Shown here: positions 33,788 to 43,770 of the stretch, piece by piece
Numbering within the stretch: the stretch's first letter is position 1
How the letters are laid out: every line of letters begins with the position of its first letter
Assembly: GCA_018398585.1 (NCBI GenBank)
Contig: JAGTTD010000001.1
Coordinates: 33,616,438-33,680,437 of the forward strand
DNA length: 64,000 nucleotides
DNA from: Simmondsia chinensis
Lineage: Eukaryota > Streptophyta > Magnoliopsida > Caryophyllales > Simmondsiaceae
Direction: 5' to 3'
Notes under the pieces: generated by a model
Database searches by the model: none
What the model was told of the DNA's origin: nothing
The model's input: the letters and a program-made list of their open reading frames with translations, nothing else
Position numbers and translations under genes: made by a program

Positions 33788-34600
33788 TGCAATCCAAAGT
33801 CCTTGATGTCTGCAAGGGGTTCTCGTGTTGTTGTTGAATCAGAGATTGAAGGCTCCGGGTCTGCAGAGGACAGTTCAGGGCTGGATTCACATGATGAGTT
33901 GTTTGAGGATGAGGTTGAGATTTCCATGAAGGCACTTACCGGGAGTGGTGCTCACAACACCATACGTATTGGTGGGAAAGTAGAAAAAACTTCCATTACC
34001 ATTCTTGTGGATAATGGAAGCACACGTAGCTTTGTTGATCCCAAATTGGTAAAGAAGGTGAAGCATGAAATCATTAAAACTCATCCCTTGGCCGTAATGG
34101 TAGCTGATGGCAACTCAATTACTATTCAAAACAAGTGCCAATCATTTCATTGGTCTATGCAAGATCACCAATTCAATTTTGATTTTAGAGTTCTCCCTTT
34201 GGGAGGGTGTGATATGGTGCTTGGAGTAGATTGGATGAGGACCTTTAATCCAGTGTTGTTTGATTTTGATAAGATGACAGTGTCCTTCGAAGTTCATGGC
34301 AATAAGGTCACATTACATGGGATTTCAGATCACGCACAGCTGAAATTGATCAATGGCAAACGCTTACATGGTAGTTTCAAGAAGAATGCAATACAATGGT
34401 TAGGACAATTATTCGTTATTTCACCTGCAGAGCTGCAGCAGGACATACAAACTGAAGTTCATGCCTTGCTCGAAGAGTTTGAGGATATTTTTGAGCCACC
34501 AAAGAGCCTTCCTCCCCAAAGAAGTGTTGATCATGCCATACCACTTCGAGCTAACTCTGATCCGATGAAAATCAGGCCTTATCGTTATGCTCATGCCTAA
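33788..34600 (+). pseudogene. gypsy aspartic protease
   Basis: ITILVDNGSTRSFVDPKLVK is the RVP_2 active site region; the DTGS motif reads DNGS (Thr to Asn). GGCDMVLGVDWMRTFNPVLF is the conserved C-terminal strand. The frame runs into the start of RT (VDHAIPLRANSDPMKIRPYR) and stops at TAA 34598. Confidence 0.9.
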
Positions 34601-34868
34601 AAATAAGAGATTGAGAAGCAGTTTGATGAGTTGCTTCAAATGAGCTTCATTAGACCAAGCCATAGTCCCTTTGCTTCACCCGTGATTCTTGTTAAGTGTT
34701 GATCATGCCATACCACTTTGAGCTAACTCTGATCCGATGAAAATCAGGCCTTATCGTTATGCTCATGCCTAAAAATCAGAGATTGAGAAGCAGTTTGATG
34801 AGTTGCTTCAAATGAGCTTCATTAGACCAAGCCATAGTCCCTTTGCTTCACCCGTGATTCTTGTTAAG
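34525..34868 (+). repeat. 172-bp tandem duplication in gypsy pol
   Basis: 34525-34696 and 34697-34868 are near-identical head-to-tail copies (TGTTGATCATGCCATACCAC to TTCTTGTTAAG), differing at a few bases. 172 is not a multiple of three, so the duplication shifts the frame; without it the protease and RT frames are continuous. Confidence 0.95.
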
Positions 34869-36158
34869 AAGAAGGAGAGCACGGCTAGAATGTGCATCGA
34901 TTATCGTCAACTAAATTCTTTGTCAGTAAAGGATAAATTTCCTATTCCTGTTATTGACGATTTGCTCGATGAGTTATATGGAGCACACTTCTTCTCTAAG
35001 CTTGACTTAAGATAGGGATATCATCAAATTAGAGTTCTCGAGCCGGATGTATACAAGACTGCTTTTCAGACGCACCATGGGCATTTTGAGTTCGTTGTCA
35101 TGCCTTTCGGTTTAACAAATGCTTCGGCCACATTCCAAGTGGCTATGAATGGCATTTTCAAGCCTTACTTTAGGAGATCGGTGTTGGTTTTCTTCGATGA
35201 CATATTGGTAAATAGTTCATCCTATGAGGATCACCTTACTCACCTTAGAGAAGTATTCTTAGTGATGCGGCAGAACCGGTTTTTTGCCAAACTGTCAAAG
35301 TGCTCCTTTGCTCAGTCCAAACTTGAATATTTGGGCCATATCATCTCACATGAAGGAGTCTCTACCGATCCTTCCAAGGTGCAAGCAATGCAAGAGTGGC
35401 CAATTCCCATGACCTTGAAACAATTGAGAGGTTTCTTGGGATTGACCGGTTATTATAGGAAGTTCATAAATGGTTATGGATCCATTGCGAAGCCCCTAAC
35501 TGAGCTTCTAAAGAAGGATGCATTCAAGTGGAATGACAAGGCACAATCAGCTTTTGATGCACTCAAGTCGGCTATGTGTGAGGCTCCAGTTTTGGCCATG
35601 CCGAATTTTGCTGAGGACTTCATCTTGGAGACAGATGCAAGTGGGACTAGTTGTGGGGCTGTTCTCTCACAACATGGAAGACCAATTGCTTATTTGAGTC
35701 AAGCTCTTAGTCCTAAACATCAAGCCATGTCCACTTACGAAAAAGAGTACTTGGCAATTCCCCTTGCACTTGAGAAATGGAGGCATTACTTGGATGGTCA
35801 TAGGTTCATTATTCGAACAGATCATCAAAGTCTCAGGAATCTCTTGGAGCAAAAGATAGTGATAAGAATTCAAAAGAAGGGGTTGATGAAGTTGCTTGGA
35901 CTTGACTATGCAATCGAGTACAAAAGAGGAAAGGAAAACCAGGTTGCCAATGCTTTGTCAAGGAAGTTTAAGGACCACAAGCAGGGTTTTTGTGGAGCAT
36001 TTTCCGTTGTTTTACCTTCTTGGATGGATGAAATCTACAAATCTTATGAAGGGAACACTTTTTCTCAAGAGTGCGTGGCTGCAGCAGTGGTTAAAGGTGT
36101 TGCCAGTGTTGACAGTGAGCCTGATGAGTCTGTGCAGAAAGGCATTATCCGGGTGTAG
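34697..36158 (+). pseudogene. gypsy reverse transcriptase and RNase H
   Basis: [29 protein letters not shown] then TAG 35013, GYHQIRV, FVVMPFGLTNASATFQVAMN and LVFFDDILVNSSS (active-site FDD). RNase H: EDFILETDASGTSCGAVLSQ, STYEKEYLAIPLALEKW, FIIRTDHQSLRNLLEQ and YKRGKENQVANALSR, with all acidic residues present. Ends at TAG 36156, in frame with integrase. Confidence 0.93.
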
Positions 36159-36188
36159 AACAAGCTCTATATTGGCTCCTCGACTGAT

Positions 36189-37238
36189 TTGAGGGATCAG
36201 ATAGTGAAGGCTTCACATGACTCAGCTTGGGGTGATCATTCCGGGGTTGAAGGTACTTATCAAAGAGTTAAGGCATATTTTAGTTGGCACGGTTTGAAGA
36301 AGGCTGTATCAGATTTTGTTAAGTCTTGTGAGGTGTGTCAACAAACCAAGTTGGGGGATCCTCTATACCAAGGACTCTTGCAGCCACTTCCCATTCCGGA
36401 GGGTGCTTGGATCAACATAAGTATGGATTTTATAGAAGGACTTCCCAAGTCTTATGGTAGGGAGGTAATTTGGGTCGTGGTGGATCGTTTCACCAAATAT
36501 AGTCATTTTATAGCACTTATTCGACCTGTTACAGTTGAAAGGTTGGCTAAGAGCTTCTTAGACAACATATATAAGTTAAATGGATTGCCTCAATCCATTG
36601 TTTCTAACCGAGACAAAATCTTTACGGGTACTTTTTGGAGGGAGTTGTTCAAATTGTTGAGGACGACATTGGCGCTCAGTTCATCTTACCATCCCCAATC
36701 GGATGGACAAACAAAGAGAGTCAATCAATGCATTGAGCAATATCTTCGGAGTATGGTTTTCTCACGGCCTCGAGAGTGGAATCAGTGGCTTTCCTTAGCC
36801 GAATGTTGGTTCAACACCCATGTTCATGCGTCTATTGGTACTTCTCCCTTTCAAGCATTGTATGGATATGCACCACCTTCTCCCATGTTGTTGCAGCAGC
36901 AAAATATGTTCGGATCTGCAGTAGGGGAATTGTTACAGCAGAGGAGGCAGATGTTACAGATCCTTAAGGATAACGTTCATCAAGCTCATGCTCGAATGAA
37001 ATTTTATACAGACAAAAAGAGGGTAGAGAAAGCTTACGAAGTTGGAGACATGGTCTACCTAAAATTACAACCCTATAGACAGTCCTCGTTGGCTGTCAAA
37101 AAAAATGTCAAGCTAAGTGCACGTTACTTTGGCCCATACAAAATTTTGGAGAAGATCGGCCAAGTTGCTTATAAACTTGATTTACCACCACAATCGTACA
37201 TTCACCCGATGTTCTATGTTTCATTATTGAAAAAGTAG
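36189..37238 (+). CDS. gypsy integrase, catalytic Glu replaced by Lys
   Basis: 349 codons. HHCC zinc module: H in ASHDSAWGDHSGVEGTYQR, then SCEVCQQTK. Catalytic core: INISMDFIEGLPKSYG (Asp), QSIVSNRDKIFTGTFW (Asp), then SYHPQSDGQTKRVNQCIEQY. The last normally reads DGQTERVN, where Glu is the third catalytic residue; here it is Lys, so the enzyme should be inactive. The C-terminal part includes MVYLKLQPYRQSSLA, FGPYKILEKIGQVAYKLDL and HPMFYVSLLKK. It is the longest uninterrupted frame of the element. Confidence 0.93.
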   Translation: MRDQIVKASHDSAWGDHSGVEGTYQRVKAYFSWHGLKKAVSDFVKSCEVCQQTKLGDPLYQGLLQPLPIPEGAWINISMDFIEGLPKSYGREVIWVVVDRFTKYSHFIALIRPVTVERLAKSFLDNIYKLNGLPQSIVSNRDKIFTGTFWRELFKLLRTTLALSSSYHPQSDGQTKRVNQCIEQYLRSMVFSRPREWNQWLSLAECWFNTHVHASIGTSPFQALYGYAPPSPMLLQQQNMFGSAVGELLQQRRQMLQILKDNVHQAHARMKFYTDKKRVEKAYEVGDMVYLKLQPYRQSSLAVKKNVKLSARYFGPYKILEKIGQVAYKLDLPPQSYIHPMFYVSLLKK

Positions 37239-37486
37239 GTGAAAAGGGGAGTTAAAAGCTCTCAATCCCCACCGGAAGTGGGAGCAAATGGAGCATTGCT
37301 GCTTGGACCAGTAGCTGTCAAGAAGCCACGTATGATCACAGCTGGGACTGGAGCTTTTCAGTAGATCTTAGTGAGGTGGTTGAACTTGGATAAGAATTTT
37401 ATCACATGGGAGAATCCTACGTTCTTGAAAAGCCAATTTCCGAGCTTTTCTCCTTGAGGACAAGGAGCTTCTCAAGGAGGAGGGAA

Positions 37487-37891
37487 TGTTATAAATCATT
37501 TGGTCTTTTGGTTGTAATTGGTCCTTAAATGCTTATAATGTGTTAGGCTGCTGTGAAAGTTGTAATTTCTAGTTAATTGGCAGGTCGGTTGGCGCCAAGG
37601 GTAGTTTGTAAGTCAAAACAGGTCAAACCTGGCGGCTGTTGGAGTTTAGGCGCCAATTTCAGTTAGGCCGGTAATGTTTGTTATGTGTCTTGGTGCATTG
37701 TATTAGATCTTCTATAAATAGGTCTAATGCTTGTAATTTCTTCATTCAATCAATAAAAATCTTGATTTCCTTTTGGAAAACCTCTCTAATTCTCATCTCT
37801 TTCTCTACTCACTTATCTCCTTTCAATTCTCTTCTCATCTTATCTCTCTCTTCCACAAGGTTAGCTATTAATCTAAGTTTGGTAGTTAACA
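37487..37891 (+). repeat. 3' LTR of gypsy element C
   Basis: 405 bp, starts TGTTATAAATC, ends GGTAGTTAACA. A TATA box (CTATAAATAG, about 37710) and AATAAAAAT signals (about 37753) are present. Confidence 0.95.
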
Positions 37892-37894
37892 GAA

Positions 37895-38572
37895 ATGTGG
37901 AAAGGTTATGCGCCTAATCTAAAATATTTAAGAGTGTGGGGATGTCTACCTAAGGTTGGGTTACCTGATTTTAAATGTAGCAGAATTGGACCTAAGACTG
38001 TTGATTCTATTTTTATCGGATATGCTCATCACAGTGCTGGTTATCGTTTTTTAATTAATGGATCTAATGATTCATATGCATGTGGTATTATCATGGAATC
38101 TAGAGATACTGAATTCTTTGAACATACATTTCCCTTGAAGTCTACTGATGCACAGCCTACTAGTTTGCCTTCTCATAATGTAACTGCTAGTTATGATAAT
38201 ACTAACGATATAGACACTCCTGAAATTCGGAGGAGTAAAAAAGCTAGGAAAGAAACCAACTTTGGACCTGACTTTGTAACCACTTTCCTATCAGAGGATA
38301 ATTTCATAAATGAAGAAATTGCAAATTTCTATATGTTAGAAGAAGACCCTAAAACCTATGATGAGGCCATAAGGTCAGTTGACTGTACCTTTTGGAAAGA
38401 AGTCATTAATAGCGAACTAGAATCAATTCTAGGTAACCATACATGGGAATTGGTGGACCTTCCTAGAGGTTGTAAACCAATAGGTTGTAAGTGGGTCTTT
38501 AGAAAGAAAATGAAGGCTGATGGAACAATAGACAAGTTTAAGACGAGGTTAGTGGCTAAGGGTTATACCTAG
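37895..38572 (+). pseudogene. copia integrase C-terminus, linker and RT start
   Basis: 225 codons ending in TAG at 38570. Contains KTVDSIFIGYAHHSAGYRFL, the acidic linker and KWVFRKKMKADGTIDKFKTR plus LVAKGYT. The stop follows GYT; the next codons (AAG CAG GGG TTA GAT TAT) keep the RT frame, so it is a simple nonsense change. Confidence 0.9.
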
Positions 38573-39370
38573 AAGCAGGGGTTAGATTATTTTGATGCTT
38601 ATTCACCTGTTGCTAAAATTGCCATGATTAGAGCTTTGATCGCCCTTGCGTCTGTCCATGATTTAGTAGTGCATCACATAGATATTAAAACAGCATTCCT
38701 TAATGGTGACCTAGACGAAGAGATTTACATGAAGCAACCTGAGGGTTCTGTAGTTCCTGGTAATGAAAATAAAGTTTGTAAACTTGTAAAATCTCTATAT
38801 GGTCTCAAACAGGCACCTAAACAGTGGCACGAGAAATTTAACAGCACGCTAGTAGCTAATAATTTTCTTGTCAACAATGGTGATTCATGTGTGTATTCTA
38901 AGTTTGATTCAAATGGATGTGTAATAATTTGTCTATATGTTGATGATATGCTAATATTTGGCACAGACTTGAATGTTGTCAGTGAGACGAAAAATTTCTA
39001 TGCTCTAAATTTGAAATGAAAGATATGAATGAGGCAGACGTGATTTTAAGAGTTAAAATTGTGAAAACTCCAGAAGGCATAAGCCTAAACCAGTCTCACT
39101 ATGTTGAGAAGATACTTCAAAAGTTCAATATGATCAATACTGATCCTGTTAGAACACCTTATGATCCCAGTGTACATTTAACTAAACATAAAGGTGTTGC
39201 TATGTGCCAATCTGAGTATGCCAAGATAATTGGTAGTGTTATGTTTCTAATGAATTACACTAGACCTGACATTGCATATGCTGTAAGTAGACTCAGTAGA
39301 TACACACATAATCCTAATCAAGAGCATTGGAATGCGTTAAAAAGATTGCTCAAATATTTGAAAGGAACCA
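38573..39370 (+). pseudogene. copia reverse transcriptase, frameshifted
   Basis: [20 protein letters not shown] (motif A), SLYGLKQAPKQWHEKF and [15 protein letters not shown] (YVDD) are intact. Near 39000 one base is lost relative to the other copy, shifting into the frame that starts [15 protein letters not shown] at 39016. The rest of RT (RSPDP-type [20 protein letters not shown]) is readable in the new frame. Confidence 0.92.
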
Positions 39371-39888
39371 TGGATAGGGGACATCACTATAGAAAGTTTA
39401 CCGCTGTATTAGAAGGATGTTGTGATGCCAATTGGGTGTCTGATAATGATGAAATTAATTCCACTAGTGGATATGTGTTTACACTAGCTGGAGGGGCTAT
39501 ATCCTGGAAATCGTCTAAGCAATCTTGTACTGCCACGTCTACTATGGAATCTGAGTTTATTGCTCTTGAGTTGGCAGGTCATGAGGCCGAGCGGCTAAGA
39601 AGTCTACTGGGAGACGTGCTGTTGTGGGGGCCTCCAGCTCCATCAGTGTTGCTTCACTGTGATAGTCAAGCTGCAATTGTTGTGGCTAAGAACAAAGTTT
39701 ATAATGGCTAGAGGAGACACATTCGTCTCAGGCATAAGATCGTGAAAGATCTACTAGAAGGTGGAGTGATATCACTAGACTATGTAAAGTCTGAAAAGAA
39801 TCTTGCGGATCCGTTGACAAAAGGCCTTTGTCGTAAAATGATTGTAGAAACATCGAGGGGGATGGGATTAAAGTCTATACATGAATAA
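39370..39888 (+). pseudogene. copia RNase H
   Basis: Reads [40 protein letters not shown] and [17 protein letters not shown], with Asp, Glu and Asp catalytic residues. TAG at 39709 interrupts it; the same frame continues RRHIRLRHKIVKDLLEGGVI and EKNLADPLTKGL to the end near 39888. Confidence 0.9.
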
Positions 39889-40486
39889 ACTGTGATGTAT
39901 TCAACCTGGTTTTAATAGGTTCAATGTGAGAAGTCATAGTTTCATTCAAGATATGCACTGTGTATTATGTTGTCCCCCCCTATGGTGTGACAGTGCGGAG
40001 ACGGGTCCACTGCCGTATGTTTGGTAGTGTAAGTTCGACTTGCACATGACGGACACTGTCTGTATGTTACCAGGGGTAAGGTTGAGCTTTAGCTCTTAAT
40101 GGACCCATATCCATATGTTGGGTGGTGTGCGGTAAAACACACTTGATGGGATCCACCTATATAGGTGTGGGAGTCTGGCCTCTCCCTATGAAGGATTTGA
40201 GACTTGCCTTCTAGAGTGCCTATGAATATCCAGGACGAGCGCGTGGCCGATTAAACGCGCCAAGCCGCCGGAGTTGCGGAGATATAGAGTTGGCATGTGT
40301 CCAAGTGGAAGACTATACAACCCCTTGTGAGGTTCAAGATGAAAGTCACCTTGCAAGATGTTGGTCCTAAACTTGGGTTACACTAGGTGACGATTCAAGT
40401 CGCATGACATCGGCACTGAAAAACCGAACTCCCTTTGCCCGGTCTATTCTTTTCTCTCTTCTTCGCTTGTATCCTTTGTGGGGGAT
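39889..40486 (+). other. copia 3' noncoding region and polypurine tract
   Basis: About 600 nt between pol and LTR; the first 330 nt recur at 1-340 (inverted). Several short hairpins are visible. TTTGTGGGGGAT at about 40475-40486 directly before the LTR is the polypurine tract. Confidence 0.75.
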
Positions 40487-41558
40487 TGTTCGAAAAATGA
40501 TACAAGCTAAATTCAAATTAGTAGGAAAATTGTACCCAAATTGTTAAATACCCCAATCCCACATTGATAATTTAGAGGGGGGTAGTTGGGTTTATAAGGG
40601 GGAGTGTTTTTAACTTATTTGAATTAAGTCTTGGATGAAGGAATGGAGGGAACCACACGCGCGCGCGCCGCCCGTCCGCCTCTCCAGGTGAGGGCGAGGG
40701 CGAGGGCGAGGGCGATATTTTTCTCGTCGGGTATATTTATTTTACGGAAAAACCTTTTTACTGCTACCATTACCGTTTTGATCTTGCTGTTAAAAACATG
40801 ATTGTTGACAATTAAAATTCAGATTGTCCTGCATACATATGAACGTTGCTGTTTAATAAGGTCGTAATTATAAGCAGCCGTTTAAGAACGTTGCTATTTG
40901 GACGTTGCTCAGCCCTTAAATGCAGATCTGTATTGCTGGTGCATGAGCTTTAGTATAAATACAAATGCTTACATGATCATCCTACAACCAACAGAACCAT
41001 CTTCTCCAATTTCCACCTGCTCTTTCTCCATCCATCCTTTCTCTCTTAAATCCCCAGGCAAAGTTCTCGCTTTCTCCTACCCAACGTTTAACGAGTGCAC
41101 GTTAAAAGTTGGACCGTGTTAATCCTGGAGGACGGCCACCGACATCACTGTTTGAACCGGAGCAGTGGTGAAATCGTCTTTTGGAACAGCAGTACTTCCC
41201 ATGGCACGGTATCTTCGGTATTTTCTAATCCAACTTCCATCTTCCGGTATTTTTTGAGTGTCGTGTTCAATATTCGACTGCGCTTATTTTGTCACAACGT
41301 TACTGCTATATTTCACTACATTACATCGAGATTAACGCTAAATTGTTTACTGTTTTTCGCTGTTTTAAATTACAGTAATATTTCGTTATTTTTCTGCAAT
41401 TTTTCAGTTCAAAATCGATGTAATTTTCATTTCACAATCAACATTATTTATCGGCCTTTTTCTTGTACATTTCGGTTATTCTTATTGTAATTTTTTAAGC
41501 AGTATTTTTATGTATTATTATACGCAGTGTTGTCGTTGTACACGCTATATTTCCAACA
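40487..41558 (+). repeat. 3' LTR of the second copia element
   Basis: 1072 bp, TGTTCGAAAAATGATACAAG to TATTTCCAACA. It includes a GAGGGCGAGGGC microrepeat near 40690 and a CGCGCGCG stretch near 40660. Its counterpart is 4271-5189 (minus). Confidence 0.92.
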
Positions 41559-41908
41559 ATGTTTACACCCCAAATTTCTTTTTCTCTATTATCTCCTTTT
41601 TAACTTTCACTAAAAAAATTTTCCCATCCCTGACCTCTCTTTTATGGCTATCATATTATTTGCATGGATAGCTCAAATTTGGTTGTCCTTTGCATTTTGA
41701 AGATTGTAAATAAGAACAATTTACTCCTTCTAATCCTTGACATTTGCAATTAGTTTTGCTAACTGGCTCTATATGGCATTGTTGCCAATGGCTGAAAGGT
41801 GTAAGTAAAGGACAAGTTATAATTCAAAATATAATATATAACATTTGTGGAATTTATAATTCTTATAAATAATAGAAAGACTAATTTAACAGAAGTCTTA
41901 CAATGTAA

Positions 41909-42143
41909 ACAACCTATCCAATGCCAGAAGGGCTCCCACCGAAGTAGGGCCTTAGGGGGCAGATGTACGCAGCCTTCCCCCTTCAGGACATTACCCCTGA
42001 AGAAAGGATGTTTCCGAGTGCCCCCAACCTGAGGGTGAGGATTTCCCAAGAGGTCACCCATCCTGGTACTACTCTCGCCCAATCACGCTTAACTTCGGAG
42101 TTCTAATGGGATCCGGTGATGGCGTGTTGGTACCCTCATTGGT
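41909..42143 (-). mobile_element. full-length 5S-rRNA-derived SINE (copy 1)
   Basis: An 18-bp perfect target duplication AGAAGTCTTACAATGTAA flanks it (41891-41908, 42144-42161). On the minus strand the first 100 nt match plant 5S rRNA from about nucleotide 11 (TACCAACACGCCATCACCGG, ATCCCATTAGAACTCCGAAG, TTAAGCGTGATTGGGCGAGA, AGGATGGGTGACC), including the internal RNA polymerase III promoter boxes A, IE and C. The remaining 130 nt (GGGGGAAGGCTGCGTACATC, CCCTAAGGCCCTACTTCGG, GGCATTGG) resemble the 3' part of Au-type plant SINEs. Length 235 bp, the same as copy 2 at 57814. It encodes no protein and would use a LINE's enzymes. Confidence 0.93.
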
Positions 42144-42239
42144 AGAAGTCTTACAATGTAATAAAAGACTAAAATAATATATGGTCCTAGAGAACAAAAA
42201 TTGATGCAGTAAATCCATGTCCTGATAAGACTCGTATAT

Positions 42240-43180
42240 GCGGAGAAGAGAAGGAAAGAGTAAAAAATTTTGGGTGTAAATGTAAAAATGGGGGGGATAG
42301 AGAGAAAGATAATTGGCGAAAGGTTAAAAAAGACAGGAGAAAGAGTAAAAAAAATTTGGGTGTAAACATAGAAAACGGATGAGTGAAAAAATTGGTAAAA
42401 TGTTAAAAAGGAAAGGAGAAAGAGTAAAAAAATTTGGGTGTAAACATAGAAAGGACATGAAAGAGAAACAGAATGAGTGCAAAGTTAAAAAGGAGAGGAG
42501 AGAAAGTAAATAAATTGGAGTATAAACGTAGGCAAAGAAGAAGAGAGAAAACATTGGTGAAAGGCTAAAAAGGAAAGAAAAAAGTGAAAAAATTTGGGTG
42601 TAAACGTACAAAGGGAATGAGAGGAAAAAAATTTGGTGAAAGGTTAAAAGAGGAGGAGAGAGAGTAAAAAAAAAAGTTGGGATGGAGGAGAGTTAAAAAA
42701 AGTTGGAATGTGAACTTAGAAAGATTAAAAAAGAGATGAGAGAGAAATAAATTGGTGAAAGGTTAAAAAGGAAGAAGAGAGAGTGAAAAAAATTTAGGTG
42801 TAAAAGTAGAAAATGGATGAGAGAAAAAAAAAACTGGTCGAAGGTTAGGGGAGGATAGAGAGTAAAAAAAATGGAATGTAAATATAAAAAGGGGAGGAGA
42901 GAAAAAAAATTGGTAAACTGTTAAAAAAAGATGAGAGAATAAAAAAAATTAGGGGTATAAACTTAGAAATGGGAGAATAGAAAAAAATTGGTAAAAAGTT
43001 AAAAAAAATGAAAAAGTAAAAAAAATTGGAGTGTAAAAAAAGAAAGGGGAGGAGAAAGAAAAAAACGGTGAAATGTTAGAAAAAGAGAGTAAAAAAAATT
43101 AGTGAAATGTTAAAAAAAAGAGGAGAGAGAGTGAGAGTTAAAAAAATTAAATGTAAAGGGTGGAGAGAGAGAAAAAAAAT
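42240..43180 (+). repeat. degenerate minisatellite, about 80-bp unit
   Basis: About twelve imperfect units of the form GAGTAAAAAAATTTGGGTGT - AAACATAGAAA - GAGAGAAA - TTGGTGAAAGGTTAAAAAGG, with starts near 42258, 42343, 42422 and so on (79-85 bp steps). Later units lose segments. Purine-rich on the + strand with no coding potential. Confidence 0.85.
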
Positions 43181-43310
43181 GGGGGTTTATTTAGAACTAT
43201 TGATCAATCTTATTTAAGACCTAGTGGTGTAGATTTAATTTTCTTATATCCTCATTAAACTTTCATTCTCATTCCAGCCACTCCATATATATATATATAT
43301 ATATATATAT
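43181..43310. other. spacer with TA microsatellite
   Basis: Ends in a run of TA dinucleotides (43284-43310). Confidence 0.8.
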
Positions 43311-43548
43311 GGTGAATATCAAATGAAAGTATTTGACTATGGTGAGATATGAGAGTTTAAATCTCAGCCATTGAATTAAAAATGAAGGATTGAGATTGCA
43401 TATATAAAGAGGATGAGAGAGAGATAGAGAGTTTTTAGGGCATTTTTATACATGCAATCTTAGTCGCCCTTCATTTTGAATCCAACGGCTGAGATTTAAG
43501 CTCTCATATCTTACCATAGTCAAGTGCTATCATTTGATATATTCACCC
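43311..43548. mobile_element. 238-bp MITE flanked by TA repeats
   Basis: The two halves are inverted copies of about 100 bp: left GGTGAATATCAAATGAAAG, GACTATGGTGAGATATGAGA and GTTTAAATCTCAGCCATTG; right reverse complement GGGTGAATATATCAAATGA, GACTATGGTAAGATATGAGA and GCTTAAATCTCAGCCGTTG. Flanks are TA runs on both sides. No coding capacity. Superfamily not determined. Confidence 0.85.
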
Positions 43549-43558
43549 TATATATGTG

Positions 43559-43561
<3 letters not shown>

Positions 43562-43609
<48 letters not shown>

Positions 43610-43616
43610 ATATATT
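43562..43616. repeat. TA / GTAT microsatellite
   Basis: TG- and TA-dinucleotide runs with GTAT repeats following the MITE. Confidence 0.9.
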
Positions 43617-43770
43617 GGATTAACTTGGCCTAAACATGCTTCATTAGATAATAAAAGCCTACTAAGTATCTTCAATCCTTACTGATTTGTCAAGTGGGTG
43701 GGTCCCTACTCACTGACGTGTCCTCCTATGACATGGCTCTAGTTGTAGCATCAGGGTCCACGATCATATT
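43617..43770 (-). repeat. LTR fragment related to gypsy remnant B
   Basis: Matches 29141-29295 over about 150 bp (GATTAACTTGGCCTAA, TAATAAAAGCCTACTAA, GTCAAGTGGGTGGGT, GCATCAGGGTCCACGATC). It is cut off on both sides, directly next to the fold-back element. Confidence 0.85.

Larger units (their letters stand above)
32076..37891 (+). mobile_element. Ty3/gypsy element C, nearly full length
   Basis: 5' LTR (truncated) 32076-32369, gag, CCHC knuckle, protease, RT, RNase H, integrase and 3' LTR 37487-37891, in Ty3/gypsy order. The primer site just after the 5' LTR (TTGGTATGAAAGC at about 32370) is a degraded initiator-Met type, and AGGAGGAGGGAA at 37475-37486 is the polypurine tract. Gag-pol is a single frame apart from one 172-bp duplication and a handful of stops. 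A region resembling the chromovirus C-terminal fold (LVRWLNLDKNFITWENPTF, near 37375) follows integrase, so a chromovirus is likely. The sequence after the 3' LTR is the interior of a copia element. Confidence 0.93.
37892..41558 (+). mobile_element. 3' half of a second Ty1/copia element
   Basis: Begins inside integrase (EMWKGYAPNLKYLRVWGC) immediately after the gypsy 3' LTR, and continues through linker, RT, RNase H and the conserved noncoding tail to an LTR at 40487-41558. Same family as the element at 1-5189. The missing 5' half is not found on the other side of gypsy element C, so a rearrangement or assembly break is implied at or near the poly-C tract. Confidence 0.92.

Noticed and set aside
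41935..42140. A genuine 5S rRNA gene or array
   Set aside because: Only about 95 nt of 5S are present, the ends are lost, mutations lie in the stems, it continues into a SINE tail and is flanked by target duplications; no tandem copies.
42187..42611. Minus-strand ORFs rich in Phe, Leu and Ser
   Set aside because: They are translations of the purine-rich minisatellite and repeat its period; no real protein.
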